From: Rhodospirillales bacterium
GTDB lineage: Bacteria; Pseudomonadota; Alphaproteobacteria; Reyranellales; Reyranellaceae
Reading direction: 5' to 3'
Assembly: GCA_009377525.1 (NCBI GenBank)
Contig: WHTW01000021.1
Coordinates: forward strand, 1-64,000
Length of the DNA: 64,000 nucleotides
The translations under genes and the position numbers were made by a program. The notes under the pieces are model-generated. The model ran no database searches. It saw only the letters and a program-made list of their open reading frames with translations, and was not told the origin of the DNA. Of this stretch, positions 44,102 to 53,947 are shown one piece after another; position 1 is the first letter of the stretch, and each line of letters starts with the position of its first letter.

Positions 44102-46552
44102 ATGACGACATCATTCAAACGTATGCGCAGGCAACCGGTGCTGGCGGCAGGTGTCCTGCTGATGGCGTGCTCGATGGCGCAGCCGGTCGCGGTGCGCGCG
44201 CAGGTGTCGGCTCAGGCGCCCCTCGCAGGACAGGCGCGCACGTTCGACATTCCGGCCCAACCATTGGCAGACGGCATGACGGCATTCGGACGCCAGTCGG
44301 GCCTGCAAGTGAGCGTCGATGCCACCCTCGTGCGTGATGTATCCACGTCAGGGGTCTCGGGCACGCTGCCGCCCAGCCAAGCCTTGGCGACGCTTCTCGC
44401 CGGCACGGGGCTGGTGTTCCGCTTTGTCAACGCGACGACCGTGACGCTGGAACGCCCTGGCGCCGCCGCGCCGCGGCCGGGACCCGTGCAGCTTGATCCA
44501 GTGCGAGTGCAGGGGAACCAGATGCCTGCCCAGGCGGACATCGGCAACCTGATGCCGCCTTATGCCGGCGGAATGGTCGCCACCGGCGGCCGCGTCGGCA
44601 TCCTCGGCAATCGGGACTACATGGACACGCCGTTCAGCACGATCGTCTACACCGAAAAAATGATCGAGGATCAGCAGGCGCGCACGGTGGTCGATATCGT
44701 CGCCAACGATCCGTCGATCCGCTCCCAGTATGGACAAGCCACCTACGACGACCGCCTGTTCATTCGAGGCTTCCCTGTCTACACGCAGGATTTCTCCTTC
44801 AACGGACTCTATGGCGTGTCGTCGCCCTATGCGATCGATCTGGCGGGCATCGAGCGCGTGGAGATCTTCCACGGTCCGACCGCGCTGCTCAACGGCATGT
44901 CGCCGCTGGGCGCCGTCGGCGGCACGATCAATCTCGTGCCCAAGCGCGCCACCGCCGAACCGCTGACGCGCCTCACGGCGCTCTACCTTTCGGACACCCA
45001 GCTCGGCGGACAGGCCGATATCGGCCGTCGGTTCGGCCCGGACGATAGCCTCGGTCTGCGATTGAACGCGGCCTATACCGGCGGCAACACGCCGGTGCAG
45101 TGGAACTCCGACAAGCTCCTGTCGCTGACCGCCGGCTTCGACTTTCGCAGCGACTCAACCCGCGTCGATGCCGACCTGGGCTACCTGCAGCGCTTCGTCG
45201 ACGGTTCCCGGCCCAACACGACGATCGCCGCCGGACTGCAGCTGCCTGCGGCACCCAATTCGCGTCTCAACGACAACCAGCCCTGGAGCCATTACTACTT
45301 CAACGACCTCTATGGCATGTTGCGCTTCGAGCACGATTTCACGCCCGACATCACCGCCTATGCCAAGGTCGGCGGTCGCCGCTCCAATGGCCGGTTCATC
45401 ATCGGCGCGCCACAGATACTCGATGCGCAGGGCGACACGCTCATGACGCCGCGCCGATCGGTCAACTACAGCGAATCGCTGTCGGCGGAGGTCGGCGGCA
45501 AGGCCAAGTTCACTACCGGACCGGTGCGCCACGAGATGGCCCTGAGCGGCAGCTATTTGCTGACCGAAAGTGGCAGCCTCAACGTCACTCTGCCGGCGGT
45601 GCGCTCCAACATCTACGCGCCTGTGACCGCGCCGGCGCCCAGCCTCGCGGGAATCCCGACACAGCCGGTCAGGACGTCGCAGACGTTGATGACAGGCGTC
45701 GCGTTGGCCGACAGCCTCTCCGCGCTCGACGACAAGCTGCAGCTCATCATCGGCGGCCGGTTGCAGCGCGTCCAGGTCTCCAACTACAGCGCCGTCACCG
45801 GCCTCACGACTGCGGCAACGCCGGGCTACGACCAGAGCGCGCTGACGCCGGCCGTCGGGTTTGTCGTCCGACCTTGGAAGGCGTTGTCGTTCTACGGCAA
45901 CTATATCGAGGCGCTGCAGCAAGGTCCGGTGGCGGCAGCCGGCACGACCAACGCCGGTCAGGTCTTTCCGCCCTTCGTGTCGAACCAGTACGAGCTCGGC
46001 GTGAAGCTCGATCTGGGAACGTTCGGCGCAACCTTGAGTGCATTCCAGATCACCCAGCCCAGCGCCATCGTCAACGCGACGACCAACACGCTGAGCGTCG
46101 ACGGCGAGCAGCGCAATCGCGGGCTGGAATTGAGCATGTTCGGCGAGCCGTTCCAGGGCTTCAAGCCACTCGGAGGCATCACCTTCCTCGAGGGGGTTCT
46201 CGCGAGCACGGCGGGCGGTGTGAACAACGGCAAGATCGCGCCGGGCGTCCCCGCCGTGCAGATGAACCTCGGTTTCGATTGGGACACATGGTTCATCAAG
46301 AGGTTCGCGGTGTCGGCACGCGTCATCTACACCAGCCTTGCCTACCTCGACGCTGCCAACCAGCAGCCGGTGCCGGCCTGGACGCGCGTCGATCTCGGCG
46401 CGCGCTACTCGATCGTGCGGGCCGACGGCAAGCCGGTGACGCTGCGCGCCGACGTGGTCAACGTCGGCAACAACAATTATTGGACGGCGTCCGGCACCCT
46501 CTCGCAAAGTCCGCCGCGCACGTTCCTGTTGTCGCTCAGCGCCGACTTCTGA
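44102..46552 (+). CDS. TonB-dependent siderophore receptor with N-terminal STN signalling domain
   Basis: An 816-residue outer-membrane receptor of the FecA transducer type. A signal peptide (PVLAAGVLLMACSMAQPVAV) is followed by the STN domain (FDIPAQPLADGMTAFGRQSG to FVNATTVTLERPG), which signals to FecR-like proteins, then the plug (EKMIEDQQARTVVDIVANDP, DRLFIRGFPVYTQDFSFNGL, GPTALLNGMSPLGAVGGTIN) and a 22-strand barrel ending in Phe (TFLLSLSADF). The start is uncertain: ATG 44102 has GGAG only two bases upstream, and a TTG at 44087 is possible. The ferric chelate it takes up is unknown. Confidence 0.92.
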   Translation: MTTSFKRMRRQPVLAAGVLLMACSMAQPVAVRAQVSAQAPLAGQARTFDIPAQPLADGMTAFGRQSGLQVSVDATLVRDVSTSGVSGTLPPSQALATLLAGTGLVFRFVNATTVTLERPGAAAPRPGPVQLDPVRVQGNQMPAQADIGNLMPPYAGGMVATGGRVGILGNRDYMDTPFSTIVYTEKMIEDQQARTVVDIVANDPSIRSQYGQATYDDRLFIRGFPVYTQDFSFNGLYGVSSPYAIDLAGIERVEIFHGPTALLNGMSPLGAVGGTINLVPKRATAEPLTRLTALYLSDTQLGGQADIGRRFGPDDSLGLRLNAAYTGGNTPVQWNSDKLLSLTAGFDFRSDSTRVDADLGYLQRFVDGSRPNTTIAAGLQLPAAPNSRLNDNQPWSHYYFNDLYGMLRFEHDFTPDITAYAKVGGRRSNGRFIIGAPQILDAQGDTLMTPRRSVNYSESLSAEVGGKAKFTTGPVRHEMALSGSYLLTESGSLNVTLPAVRSNIYAPVTAPAPSLAGIPTQPVRTSQTLMTGVALADSLSALDDKLQLIIGGRLQRVQVSNYSAVTGLTTAATPGYDQSALTPAVGFVVRPWKALSFYGNYIEALQQGPVAAAGTTNAGQVFPPFVSNQYELGVKLDLGTFGATLSAFQITQPSAIVNATTNTLSVDGEQRNRGLELSMFGEPFQGFKPLGGITFLEGVLASTAGGVNNGKIAPGVPAVQMNLGFDWDTWFIKRFAVSARVIYTSLAYLDAANQQPVPAWTRVDLGARYSIVRADGKPVTLRADVVNVGNNNYWTASGTLSQSPPRTFLLSLSADF

Positions 46553-46648
46553 TGTTGCAGGCCTCGACCTTCCTGTGCGGGTGGTTCGTGAAGCCAGGCC
46601 GTCCGTCATTTGCGTCCGGTCCTGCGGAGCAAGTGTGGTCGGGCGACT

Positions 46649-47842
46649 TCAACGTGCCGCGCCATCCGCCAGCAGGGTGTCGATCTCGTCGCGACCGTAA
46701 CCGGCTTCCGCCAGCACCTCGCGCGTGTGCTCGCCCAGCCGCGGAGCATGGGTCTCCGTGGCGCGCTCGCCGCCGGAGAATTTGTTGGCCCGTCGCGATC
46801 TGCGGATGCGGCCTTCGCTCGGATGGTCCTCGGGCTGGAAGAAGCCGACGTCGGCGAGGTGAGGATCGGTCAGCAAGTCGTCGATCGAGTTGTAGCGGGC
46901 GGCCGGGATGTCGAGCTCGTCGAAGATTTTCAGCCATTCGGCCGTCGTCTTCTGGGCCAGCCCTGCCTTGCGCACGTCGAAGTAGGCCGCGGCATTGGCG
47001 GTCCGCACCCCCGGGCTGTCGAAGCGCGGGTCGGTCTTGAGCTCGGGCCGGCCGATGGCGTCGAAAAAGGCGAAGGCCTGGCGGTTGGTGTTGGGGCCAA
47101 CCGTGATGTAGCCGTCCTTGGTCGGCAGCGGCCGGTAGTCGGGGCTGAGCAGGCGGTTGTCGCCGCTGGGGCCGACCGGCGGATCGAAGGTCATGGCGCC
47201 CATGTGCTCGCTGGAAACGAACGAGGCCATGTTCTCCAGCATCGGCACGTCGATCGCCTCGCCCTTGCCGGTCCTCTCGCGGCGATAGAGGGCGAAGCCG
47301 ATGGCTTGCGCGGCGATCAGGCCGCTGGTGTGGTCGCTCATCACCATGGGCACGAAGCGCGGCTCGCCGACCGCGCGGGCGAAGGTTCCGGCGACGCCCG
47401 ACAGGCTCTGCACGATGGGGTCGTAGGCGGGCCGGTTGTAGTACCGGCCGCCGCGGCCGAACGCCAGGATCGAGCAGTGGATCAGCCTGGGGTTCTTGGG
47501 CGCCAGGCTCTTGTGGTCGAGGCCGGCGCGGGCAAGCCCCTCGGGCCGCACGTTGCTCACGAACACGTCGGCGCGCGCGATCAGGCGCTTCATTGCCTCG
47601 AGCCCTTCGGCCTTCTTGAAGTCGAGCACGATCGAGCGCTTGTTGCGGTTGAAGTTGATGAACTTGCCCGACATGCCGGGATTGCGGCTGCCCTGCGCCA
47701 TGGTTCGCAAAAGGTCGCCGCCCGGCGCTTCGACCTTGATCACGTCGGCGCCGTAGTCCGCCAGGGTACGCGTGCAGATCGGCCCGACCACGACCGTCGT
47801 CAGGTCGACGACGCGCACGCCGTCGAGGGGACCGCCATTCAT
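46649..47842 (-). CDS. CaiB/BaiF-family class III CoA-transferase
   Basis: A 397-residue CoA-transferase. LDGVRVVDLTTVVVGPICTR opens the protein, ADYGADVIKVEAPGGDLLR follows with the catalytic Asp region further on, then NRNKRSIVLDFKKAEG, VSNVRPEGLARAGLDHKSL and NPRLIHCSILAFGRGG. Such enzymes move CoA between carboxylic acids. The start ATG 47842 overlaps the stop of the upstream dehydratase gene (ATGA), so the two proteins are made together. The pairing with a FAS1-like dehydratase resembles mesaconyl-CoA C1-C4 transferase plus mesaconyl-C4-CoA hydratase, which is a hypothesis only. Confidence 0.9.
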   Translation of the reverse strand: MNGGPLDGVRVVDLTTVVVGPICTRTLADYGADVIKVEAPGGDLLRTMAQGSRNPGMSGKFINFNRNKRSIVLDFKKAEGLEAMKRLIARADVFVSNVRPEGLARAGLDHKSLAPKNPRLIHCSILAFGRGGRYYNRPAYDPIVQSLSGVAGTFARAVGEPRFVPMVMSDHTSGLIAAQAIGFALYRRERTGKGEAIDVPMLENMASFVSSEHMGAMTFDPPVGPSGDNRLLSPDYRPLPTKDGYITVGPNTNRQAFAFFDAIGRPELKTDPRFDSPGVRTANAAAYFDVRKAGLAQKTTAEWLKIFDELDIPAARYNSIDDLLTDPHLADVGFFQPEDHPSEGRIRRSRRANKFSGGERATETHAPRLGEHTREVLAEAGYGRDEIDTLLADGAAR

Positions 47843-48705
47843 TGTGCGAACTCCAGGTCCATCTCGCCGCACAGCACGCCGTTCTTGTCGGCCGCCCAGA
47901 TCCGGAGCTTGCCGTCCTTCTGCTCGTCGCCGCGCACCTCGATGGAATCGCCGACCCACAGCGGATGGACGAGCCGCGTGGTGTAGCCCGTGAGCGTGCC
48001 CTTGGCGTGGCTGAGCGCCGCGTCGACCATCAAATGCATCGACAGACCGCCGTTGGAGACGAGGGCAGGGTAGCCTTCCTCGCTGCGCGTGTAGTCGCCG
48101 TCATAGTGGATGCGATGGGCATTCCAGGTCAGCGCCGAGAAGCGGAAGTTGAGGGTGTTGGTGAGCTCGGTGCGTTCGCTCCAGGCATGATCGGTGCGCG
48201 CCTGGGTCGGCACGGTCGCGCTGGTCTTCTGTCCCGCCGGCACCGCCGGCCGGTAGATCGCGTCCATTTCGTCGACGGCGATGGTCTTGCCGGCCTGCTC
48301 GTAGGTGTGGCGCATGGTCAGCACGAAGATGTCGCCCGAGCGGCCGCTCTTGGGGACGATGTCGGCGACCTCGGCCTTCTTGAGGGCGGGCTCGCCGGCA
48401 CGCAGGCGGCCCATGATCTTCACCCGCCGGCCGGCGCCCATGCGGCGCGGCATCGGGACCGGCGGCAGCACCACGCCCTTCTTGGCGTGGCCGTCGGGCC
48501 CGATGTCGTTCTGGCGCACGGTCTCGACGCCGATGAAGGTGAACCAGTGCGGCGGCAACTCGGTACCGCGCGAAAACGTCTCCGGATCCATGTCGAAGGC
48601 GCCGGCGGCGCGGCGCACCGCCATCAGCCCGACATCGTCCTCGACGGTACGCACGCGGCCGATCCAGGGCCGCAGATCCTTCATCGCCTCGTCCATCCAG
48701 CTCAT
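47839..48705 (-). CDS. FAS1-like/HTD2-type acyl-CoA dehydratase (MaoC-like double hot dog)
   Basis: A 288-residue protein with an N-terminal FAS1-like dehydratase half (GRVRTVEDDVGLMAVRRAAG, ELPPHWFTFIGVE, GAGRRVKIMGRLRAGEPALK) and a C-terminal hot-dog half with NFRFSALTWNAHRIHYDGDY, the catalytic His/Asp motif, then SEEGYPALVSNGGLSMHLMV. The length is near that of mesaconyl-C4-CoA hydratase. ATG 48705 has GGAGGA about eight bases upstream; an in-frame ATG 48720 is an alternative. It is translationally coupled to the CaiB gene. Confidence 0.85.
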   Translation of the reverse strand: MSWMDEAMKDLRPWIGRVRTVEDDVGLMAVRRAAGAFDMDPETFSRGTELPPHWFTFIGVETVRQNDIGPDGHAKKGVVLPPVPMPRRMGAGRRVKIMGRLRAGEPALKKAEVADIVPKSGRSGDIFVLTMRHTYEQAGKTIAVDEMDAIYRPAVPAGQKTSATVPTQARTDHAWSERTELTNTLNFRFSALTWNAHRIHYDGDYTRSEEGYPALVSNGGLSMHLMVDAALSHAKGTLTGYTTRLVHPLWVGDSIEVRGDEQKDGKLRIWAADKNGVLCGEMDLEFAQ

Positions 48706-48754
48706 CGCGTCATCCTCCATGGCGCGGAAAATCGCATGCATCACCGCAAAGAAG

Positions 48755-48778
48755 AAGGGCCTGCTTTCGCAGGCCCTT
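48755..48778 (-). terminator. Rho-independent terminator after the NTF2-like gene
   Basis: AAGGGCCTGC, loop TTTC, GCAGGCCCTT forms a ten-base stem. Read on the minus strand, it follows the stop at 48801 by about 22 bases and continues into CTTCTTTGC. Confidence 0.8.
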
Positions 48779-48800
48779 TCCACGGATCGGAAAGTGACAG

Positions 48801-49214
48801 TCAGGATTTGCGGATCGTCAGCAGCGCCTTGAGGCCCTGCCAGCCCCAGTAGACCCGGTGATAGACGATCAGTCCGTTCTCGATGTCCATCGATTCGAAC
48901 AGGTCGACCTGCGTGCCGCTGAGCGTCAGCCGCGGATACTCCCACGTGAGAAGCCGGCCGTTGGAGAAGAAGAGGCCGTTGCGATAGAGCTCACTGAACT
49001 CGGTCTTGAGGTTTGCGAAGTTGCGGGCGAACAGTTTTTCGATCTCGCCGCGGCCGCGCAGGATGCCGTCGTCGCGGTCGGGGAACTGCGCCAGGACGGT
49101 GGGACTCTCGAACACGGCGTGCTCGGCGTAGAGCGCTACGAGGCCCGCGAGATCGCGGGACATCAGCGTGCTGTGCCACTGCTCGTAGATGTGACGGACT
49201 TGAGCTTCTGACAT
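48801..49214 (-). CDS. NTF2-like (SnoaL-type) protein
   Basis: A 137-residue small alpha-plus-beta barrel protein: MSEAQVRHIYEQWHSTLMSR, DLAGLVALYAEHAVFESPTV, GILRGRGEIEKLFARNFANL, GTQVDLFESMDIENGLIVYH. The pocket of this fold hosts many small ligands, with isomerase, hydratase or binding roles; nothing here identifies one. CCAGGAGAGCCGCC before ATG 49214 decides the start. It has its own terminator at 48755-48778. Confidence 0.82.
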   Translation of the reverse strand: MSEAQVRHIYEQWHSTLMSRDLAGLVALYAEHAVFESPTVLAQFPDRDDGILRGRGEIEKLFARNFANLKTEFSELYRNGLFFSNGRLLTWEYPRLTLSGTQVDLFESMDIENGLIVYHRVYWGWQGLKALLTIRKS

Positions 49215-49254
49215 GGCGGCTCTCCTGGTGAATGGGAGCAAGCCATAGTCCGTT

Positions 49255-49280
49255 GCTGCTGACAGCGTTGTGTCAGCAGC
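49255..49280. other. Perfect 10-base inverted repeat between glnA and the NTF2-like gene
   Basis: GCTGCTGACA (49255-49264), loop GCGTTG, TGTCAGCAGC (49271-49280). It lies 41-66 bases before the NTF2-like start and beyond the glnA terminator. It may be an operator or a second RNA hairpin. Confidence 0.5.
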
Positions 49281-49291
49281 GCGCGAAAAGA

Positions 49292-49315
49292 AAAGGGGAC
49301 CCGAGGGTCCCCTTT
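49292..49315 (-). terminator. Rho-independent terminator of glnA
   Basis: AAAGGGGACCC, GA, GGGTCCCCTTT form an 11-base stem; on the minus strand it lies about 20 bases after the glnA stop and runs into TTCTTTTCG. Confidence 0.85.
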
Positions 49316-49335
49316 CCGTCGATCTGCAGCGTCGC

Positions 49336-50742
49336 TCAGATGCTGTAGTACATCTTGTACTCGACCGGGGCCGGCTGGTGTTCCCAGTTGTAGACCTCTT
49401 CCCACTTGAGCTCCATGTAGGCGTCGATCTGGTCGTCGGTGAACACGCCGCCCTTGGTCAGGAAGGTGCGGTCGGCGTCGAGCGAGTTCAGCGCCTCGCG
49501 CAGCGAGCCCGCCACGGTCGGAACCTTGGTCAGCTCCTCCGGCGGCAGGTCGTACAGGTTCTTGTCCATCGGGTCGCCCGGATGGATCTTGTTCTGGATG
49601 CCGTCGATGCCGGCCATCAGCATCGCCGCGAAGGCGAGGTACGGATTGGCCGACGGATCGGGGAAGCGGACTTCCACGCGCTTGCCCTTCGGCGAGGCCG
49701 AGTAGGGGATGCGGCACGAAGCCGAGCGGTTGCGCGAGGAGTAGGCCAGCAGCACCGGCGCCTCGAAACCCGGGATGACGCGCTTGTAGGAGTTGGTGCT
49801 GGCGTTGCAGAAGGCGTTGAGCGCCTTGGCGTGCTTGATGATGCCGCCGATGTAGTACAGCGCCGTCTCCGACAGGTCGGCATAGCCCGAACCGGCGAAC
49901 AGCGGCTTGCTGTCCTTCCAGATCGACTGGTGGGTGTGCATGCCCGAGCCGTTGTCGCCATAGAGCGGCTTCGGCATGAAGGTCACCGACTTGCCGTAGC
50001 TGTGGGCGACGTTGTGCAGGGTGTACTTGTACTTCTGCACGTTATCGGCCGTCGTCACCAGGGTGTCGAAGCGGAAGCCGAGCTCGTTCTGCGCCGGCGC
50101 CACCTCGTGGTGATGGATCTCCATGACCAGGCCCATGTCGGTGCAGACTGACATCATCTCGGCGCGCAGGTCGTTCAGCGAATCGACGGGCTGGACCGGG
50201 AAGTAGCCGCCCTTGACGCCGGGACGATGGCCCATGTTGCCGCCTTCGTACTCGGCGCCGGTGTTCCACGGCGATTCGCTCGAGGTGACCTTGTAGAAGC
50301 TGCCGGCCATCGAGACGTCAAAGCGCACGTCGTCGAACACGAAGAACTCGAGCTCGGGGCCGAACACGGCAGTGTCGCCGACGCCGGACGACTTCAGGAA
50401 CGACTCGGCGCGCTTGGCGGTCGAGCGCGGGCAACGGGCATAGAGCTGGCCGGTCGAGGGCTCGACGACGTCGCAGTTGATGATCAGCGTCGTCTGCGCG
50501 GCGAAGGGATCGAGCACGGCGGTCGACGTGTCGGGCATCAGGATCATGTCGGACTCGTTGATCGCCTTCCAGCCGGCGATCGAGGAGCCGTCGAACATCA
50601 CGCCGTCGTCGAAAGTGCCCTCATCGGTGGCCGAGGCCATGCGCGCGGTGTGCTGCCACTTGCCGCGCGGATCGGTGAAACGGAAGTCGACGAACTTGAC
50701 GTCCTTTTCCTTGATCAGCGCGAGAACCTGTTTGGCGTCCAT
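49336..50742 (-). CDS. glnA: Glutamine synthetase type I
   Basis: A 468-residue GSI enzyme that condenses glutamate and ammonia with ATP. The N-terminal beta-grasp region ([20 protein letters not shown]) is followed by the catalytic alpha/beta domain with [29 protein letters not shown] and the ARG-type block [20 protein letters not shown]. Tyr397 in NLYDLPPEE is the adenylylation site, at the canonical position, so activity should be controlled by GlnE with PII. It follows glnB on the same strand with a 57-base gap, the usual alphaproteobacterial glnBA operon, and ends at a clear terminator. Confidence 0.97.
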   Translation of the reverse strand: MDAKQVLALIKEKDVKFVDFRFTDPRGKWQHTARMASATDEGTFDDGVMFDGSSIAGWKAINESDMILMPDTSTAVLDPFAAQTTLIINCDVVEPSTGQLYARCPRSTAKRAESFLKSSGVGDTAVFGPELEFFVFDDVRFDVSMAGSFYKVTSSESPWNTGAEYEGGNMGHRPGVKGGYFPVQPVDSLNDLRAEMMSVCTDMGLVMEIHHHEVAPAQNELGFRFDTLVTTADNVQKYKYTLHNVAHSYGKSVTFMPKPLYGDNGSGMHTHQSIWKDSKPLFAGSGYADLSETALYYIGGIIKHAKALNAFCNASTNSYKRVIPGFEAPVLLAYSSRNRSASCRIPYSASPKGKRVEVRFPDPSANPYLAFAAMLMAGIDGIQNKIHPGDPMDKNLYDLPPEELTKVPTVAGSLREALNSLDADRTFLTKGGVFTDDQIDAYMELKWEEVYNWEHQPAPVEYKMYYSI

Positions 50743-50799
50743 CTGTCGTGCTTCCCTTTGCTGTGGTCACTCTTTGCCTCTGCCCCCAGAGGCTAGGTC

Positions 50800-51225
<426 letters not shown>

Positions 51226-51339
51226 TTATCAACAACGGCTAGCCGTGAATTGGACGCCTTGGGTGATCATCCGTTGAGCTGATTGTCGAATTTCAAGGCA
51301 GAAAACTGCACAAGAAGAGATCACAGACGAGCGCGCCTT

Positions 51340-52506
51340 ATGAAACCCATGAATTCATTGATGTCCGGCCTCGGTACGACGGTCTTCGAGGTGATGTCGG
51401 CCCTGGCCCGCGAGCATCAGTCCGTGAACCTCGGCCAGGGCTTTCCAGACGACAAGGGTCCGGACGAGGTGAGGGTGGCGGCGGCCGACTACCTGATGAA
51501 GGGCCACAACCAGTATCCGCCGATGATGGGCATCCCGGAGCTGCGCCAGGCCGTCGCCGAGCACGCCAAGCGTTTCCAGGACCTCGAGGTCGACTGGCAG
51601 AGCGAGGTGCTGGTGACCTCAGGCGCGACCGAGGCGCTGGGCGACTGCCTGTTCGGCCTGATCGAGCCGGGCGACGAGGTCGTGCTGATCGAGCCACTGT
51701 ACGACTCCTACCTGCCGATCGTGCGCCGGGCAGGGGGCATCCCCAAGCTGGCGCGGCTGGAGCCGCCGACGTGGCGGCTGCCGAGGGAAGAGCTGGCGGC
51801 CGCATTCAGTGACCGCACCAAGCTCATCCTGTTCAATACGCCGATGAATCCCTGCTCCAAAGTGTTCGATCGCGACGAGCTCGACTTCATCGCCGGGCTT
51901 TGCCTCAAGCACGACGCCTATGCCGTGTGCGACGAAGTCTACGAGCACATCATCTTCGACGATCGCCGGCATCTGTCGATCATGACGCTGCCGGGCATGC
52001 GCGAGCGCACGGTGCGCATCGGCTCGGCCGGCAAGAGTTTCAGCCTGACGGGCTGGAAGGTCGGCTATGTGACCGCGGCGCGCGAGCTGATGAAGGTCAT
52101 CGCCAAGACCCACCAGTTCATGACCTTTACCACGCCGCCCAACCTGCAATGGGGCGCGGCGACCGGCCTTCGCTTGGGCGACGGCTATTTCTCCGGCCTC
52201 GCGGCCGACATGCAGCGCAAGCGGGACCGTCTGGCGCACGCCTTGTCGGATATCGGCTTCGACGTGCTGCCGGCGCACGGCACCTACTTCGTGACGACTG
52301 ACTTCCGGCCGCTGGGCTTCAACGGCACGGACGAGGACTTCTGCCGGCACATGACGGTCGAGGCCGGGGTGACCGCCGTTCCGGTCAGCGCGTTTTACGA
52401 CGCCCCCGAACGCGCGCCGCGCCACCTGGCTCGCTTCTGTTTTTGCAAGCATGACGAGACGCTGGACAGCGCGATTGATCGCCTAGGACGCCACTTTCGA
52501 AAATAA
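51340..52506 (+). CDS. Class I/II pyridoxal-phosphate aminotransferase
   Basis: A 388-residue fold-type I aminotransferase. MSALAREHQSVNLGQGFPDD is the N-terminal substrate-loop motif, YPPMMGIPELRQAVAEHAKR follows, NTPMNPCSKVFDRDEL aligns with the PLP-binding Asn, and the Schiff-base lysine lies in GSAGKSFSLTGWKVGYV. It resembles DapC/kynurenine aminotransferase-like or methionine aminotransferases; the specific amino acid is not decidable. It is divergent from glnB across about 200 bases with no named site seen. The start could be ATG 51340 or ATG 51349; neither has a strong ribosome binding site. Confidence 0.9.
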   Translation: MKPMNSLMSGLGTTVFEVMSALAREHQSVNLGQGFPDDKGPDEVRVAAADYLMKGHNQYPPMMGIPELRQAVAEHAKRFQDLEVDWQSEVLVTSGATEALGDCLFGLIEPGDEVVLIEPLYDSYLPIVRRAGGIPKLARLEPPTWRLPREELAAAFSDRTKLILFNTPMNPCSKVFDRDELDFIAGLCLKHDAYAVCDEVYEHIIFDDRRHLSIMTLPGMRERTVRIGSAGKSFSLTGWKVGYVTAARELMKVIAKTHQFMTFTTPPNLQWGAATGLRLGDGYFSGLAADMQRKRDRLAHALSDIGFDVLPAHGTYFVTTDFRPLGFNGTDEDFCRHMTVEAGVTAVPVSAFYDAPERAPRHLARFCFCKHDETLDSAIDRLGRHFRK

Positions 52507-52560
52507 TCCCAATACACTAGCTGTCTTTCTTCACGTTAAGACCGGCGTCATGATCGTTAC

Positions 52561-52632
52561 AATTTGCAGCACAGACTACCCCTAACTGCACATGTACTTA
52601 CTGCATCTTGATTGCTAATATATTTATTGCAG
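52561..52632. promoter_or_regulatory. Shared motif region upstream of the first TetR-array gene
   Basis: AATTTGCAGC at 52561-52570 and TTATTGCAG at 52624-52632 lie in an AT-rich gap (52507-52697) before the first regulator gene. Both words recur before the fourth gene of the array (54602-54651). Autoregulatory binding sites are a reasonable reading. Confidence 0.45.
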
Positions 52633-52697
52633 CCGGACCCGCCGAGACGCGAAATGCCGTGTCGCAGCGCCCGGCGACACCTGACCTGACGAGCACC

Positions 52698-53324
52698 GTG
52701 TCCATAACCACTGCCTCAAGACCTGCCCGTATCGATGGTCGCCGCCTGCGCAGCGAGCGGACCAAGCAGCTGATCATCGAGGCCTACCTCGCGCTCCTGC
52801 GCGAGAACCCGATGACGCCGATGCCGACGGCGGCGCGCATCGCCGAGCGTGCCGGCTATTCGGTGCGCTCGATCTTCGAGCGCTTTCCCGATCTCAACAA
52901 GCTCAGGGCCGCGGCGGCGGACTACCAGCTTGCGCAGGCGGCGGCACTGGCCCCGCCGCGCAACATCGATGGCGACCGGCAGACCAGGATCAAGTCCCAG
53001 GTCGAGACTCGCGCCGGCACGTGCGAGCGCGGCGTGGCGTTGTGGCGCGTGCTGATCTTCAGCGTCGATCAGGACGAAGAGTTGAAGCCGCGGGTCCGCA
53101 CCGCCCGCGAGCGCACCATCGAGCGTATGGAGATCATGTATCGGCCCGAGCTCTCGACACTGTCGGAACGGGACCGCAAGCACATGCTGATCGCGCTCGA
53201 GGCCATCACCGACATCGAGAGCTGGGCGCGCATGCGCGAGCTCTACGGCCTGTCATTCGAGGAAGCGTGCGGCGTGTGGATTCGCGCCATCGACCGCATG
53301 CTGCCGCCGACGCCGTCGAGCTGA
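52698..53324 (+). CDS. TetR-type regulator, array member 1
   Basis: A 208-residue regulator. The N-terminal block DGRRLRSERTKQLIIEAYLA leads into the helix-turn-helix (PTAARIAERAGYSVRSIFER, FPDLNKLRAA). The C-terminal ligand-binding half contains KSQVETRAGTCERGVALWRV, ERMEIMYRPELSTLSERDRK and FEEACGVWIRAIDRMLPPTP. GTG 52698 was chosen by comparison with its three paralogues downstream; the frame is open to a TTG at 52608, giving a 30-residue extension without family character. It is 8 bases from member 2. The ligand and targets are unknown. Confidence 0.82.
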   Translation: MSITTASRPARIDGRRLRSERTKQLIIEAYLALLRENPMTPMPTAARIAERAGYSVRSIFERFPDLNKLRAAAADYQLAQAAALAPPRNIDGDRQTRIKSQVETRAGTCERGVALWRVLIFSVDQDEELKPRVRTARERTIERMEIMYRPELSTLSERDRKHMLIALEAITDIESWARMRELYGLSFEEACGVWIRAIDRMLPPTPSS

Positions 53325-53332
53325 GGACGACG

Positions 53333-53947
53333 ATGGCCCTGCCTTCGTCTTCCCCGGACGGTCGGCGCCTGCGCAGCGAACGAACCAAGCAGTCGATCAT
53401 GGAGGCCTATATCGAGCTGCTGCGCGAAAGGCCCGAGATTCCCACCGCTGCCCAGATCGCCGCTCGTGCCGGGATTTCCACGCGGTCGATCTTCGAGCGG
53501 TTCGTCGATCTGCAGGGCCTCAGCCTCGCGACCGTGGACCATGCCTTCGCGATGGGCGAGGCGCAGGCCGTCGCGCGCAACGTCGATGGCGACCGGCCGA
53601 CCCGTCTCAGGTCGCACGTCGAGACCCGCGCCCATACCTGCGAGCAGTGGCTGCCGGTATGGCGCGTTGTCGTCGCCAACCAAGGCAAGCTGGAGGAGCT
53701 GCGCGACCGCGTCCGCTTCATTCGGCAGGCGATCGTCAAGCGCATGGAGCTGATGTATCGGCCGGAGCTCGGGGTGCTTCCGGCCGAGGAGCGGCGCGAC
53801 CTGCTGATCGCGCTCGAATCGCTGATCGATTTCGAGAGTTGGGGCCGCATGCGCGAGGTTCATGGCCTGTCGTTCGACGAAGCGTGTTCGGTGTGGATGC
53901 GCGTGATCGATCGCATGCTTCCGCCGACGCCTCCAGCCCGACCATGA
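53333..53947 (+). CDS. TetR-type regulator, array member 2
   Basis: A 204-residue paralogue. MALPSSSPDGRRLRSERTKQ is followed by the helix-turn-helix PTAAQIAARAGISTRSIFER and a C-terminal half with RLRSHVETRAHTCEQWLPVW, KRMELMYRPELGVLPAEERR, LIALESLIDFESWGRMREVH and CSVWMRVIDRMLPPTPPARP. Its recognition helix (GISTRSIFERFVD) departs most from the others (GYSVRS(I/V)FERFPD), so its DNA target may differ. Its stop overlaps the start of member 3 (ATGA). Confidence 0.83.
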   Translation: MALPSSSPDGRRLRSERTKQSIMEAYIELLRERPEIPTAAQIAARAGISTRSIFERFVDLQGLSLATVDHAFAMGEAQAVARNVDGDRPTRLRSHVETRAHTCEQWLPVWRVVVANQGKLEELRDRVRFIRQAIVKRMELMYRPELGVLPAEERRDLLIALESLIDFESWGRMREVHGLSFDEACSVWMRVIDRMLPPTPPARP

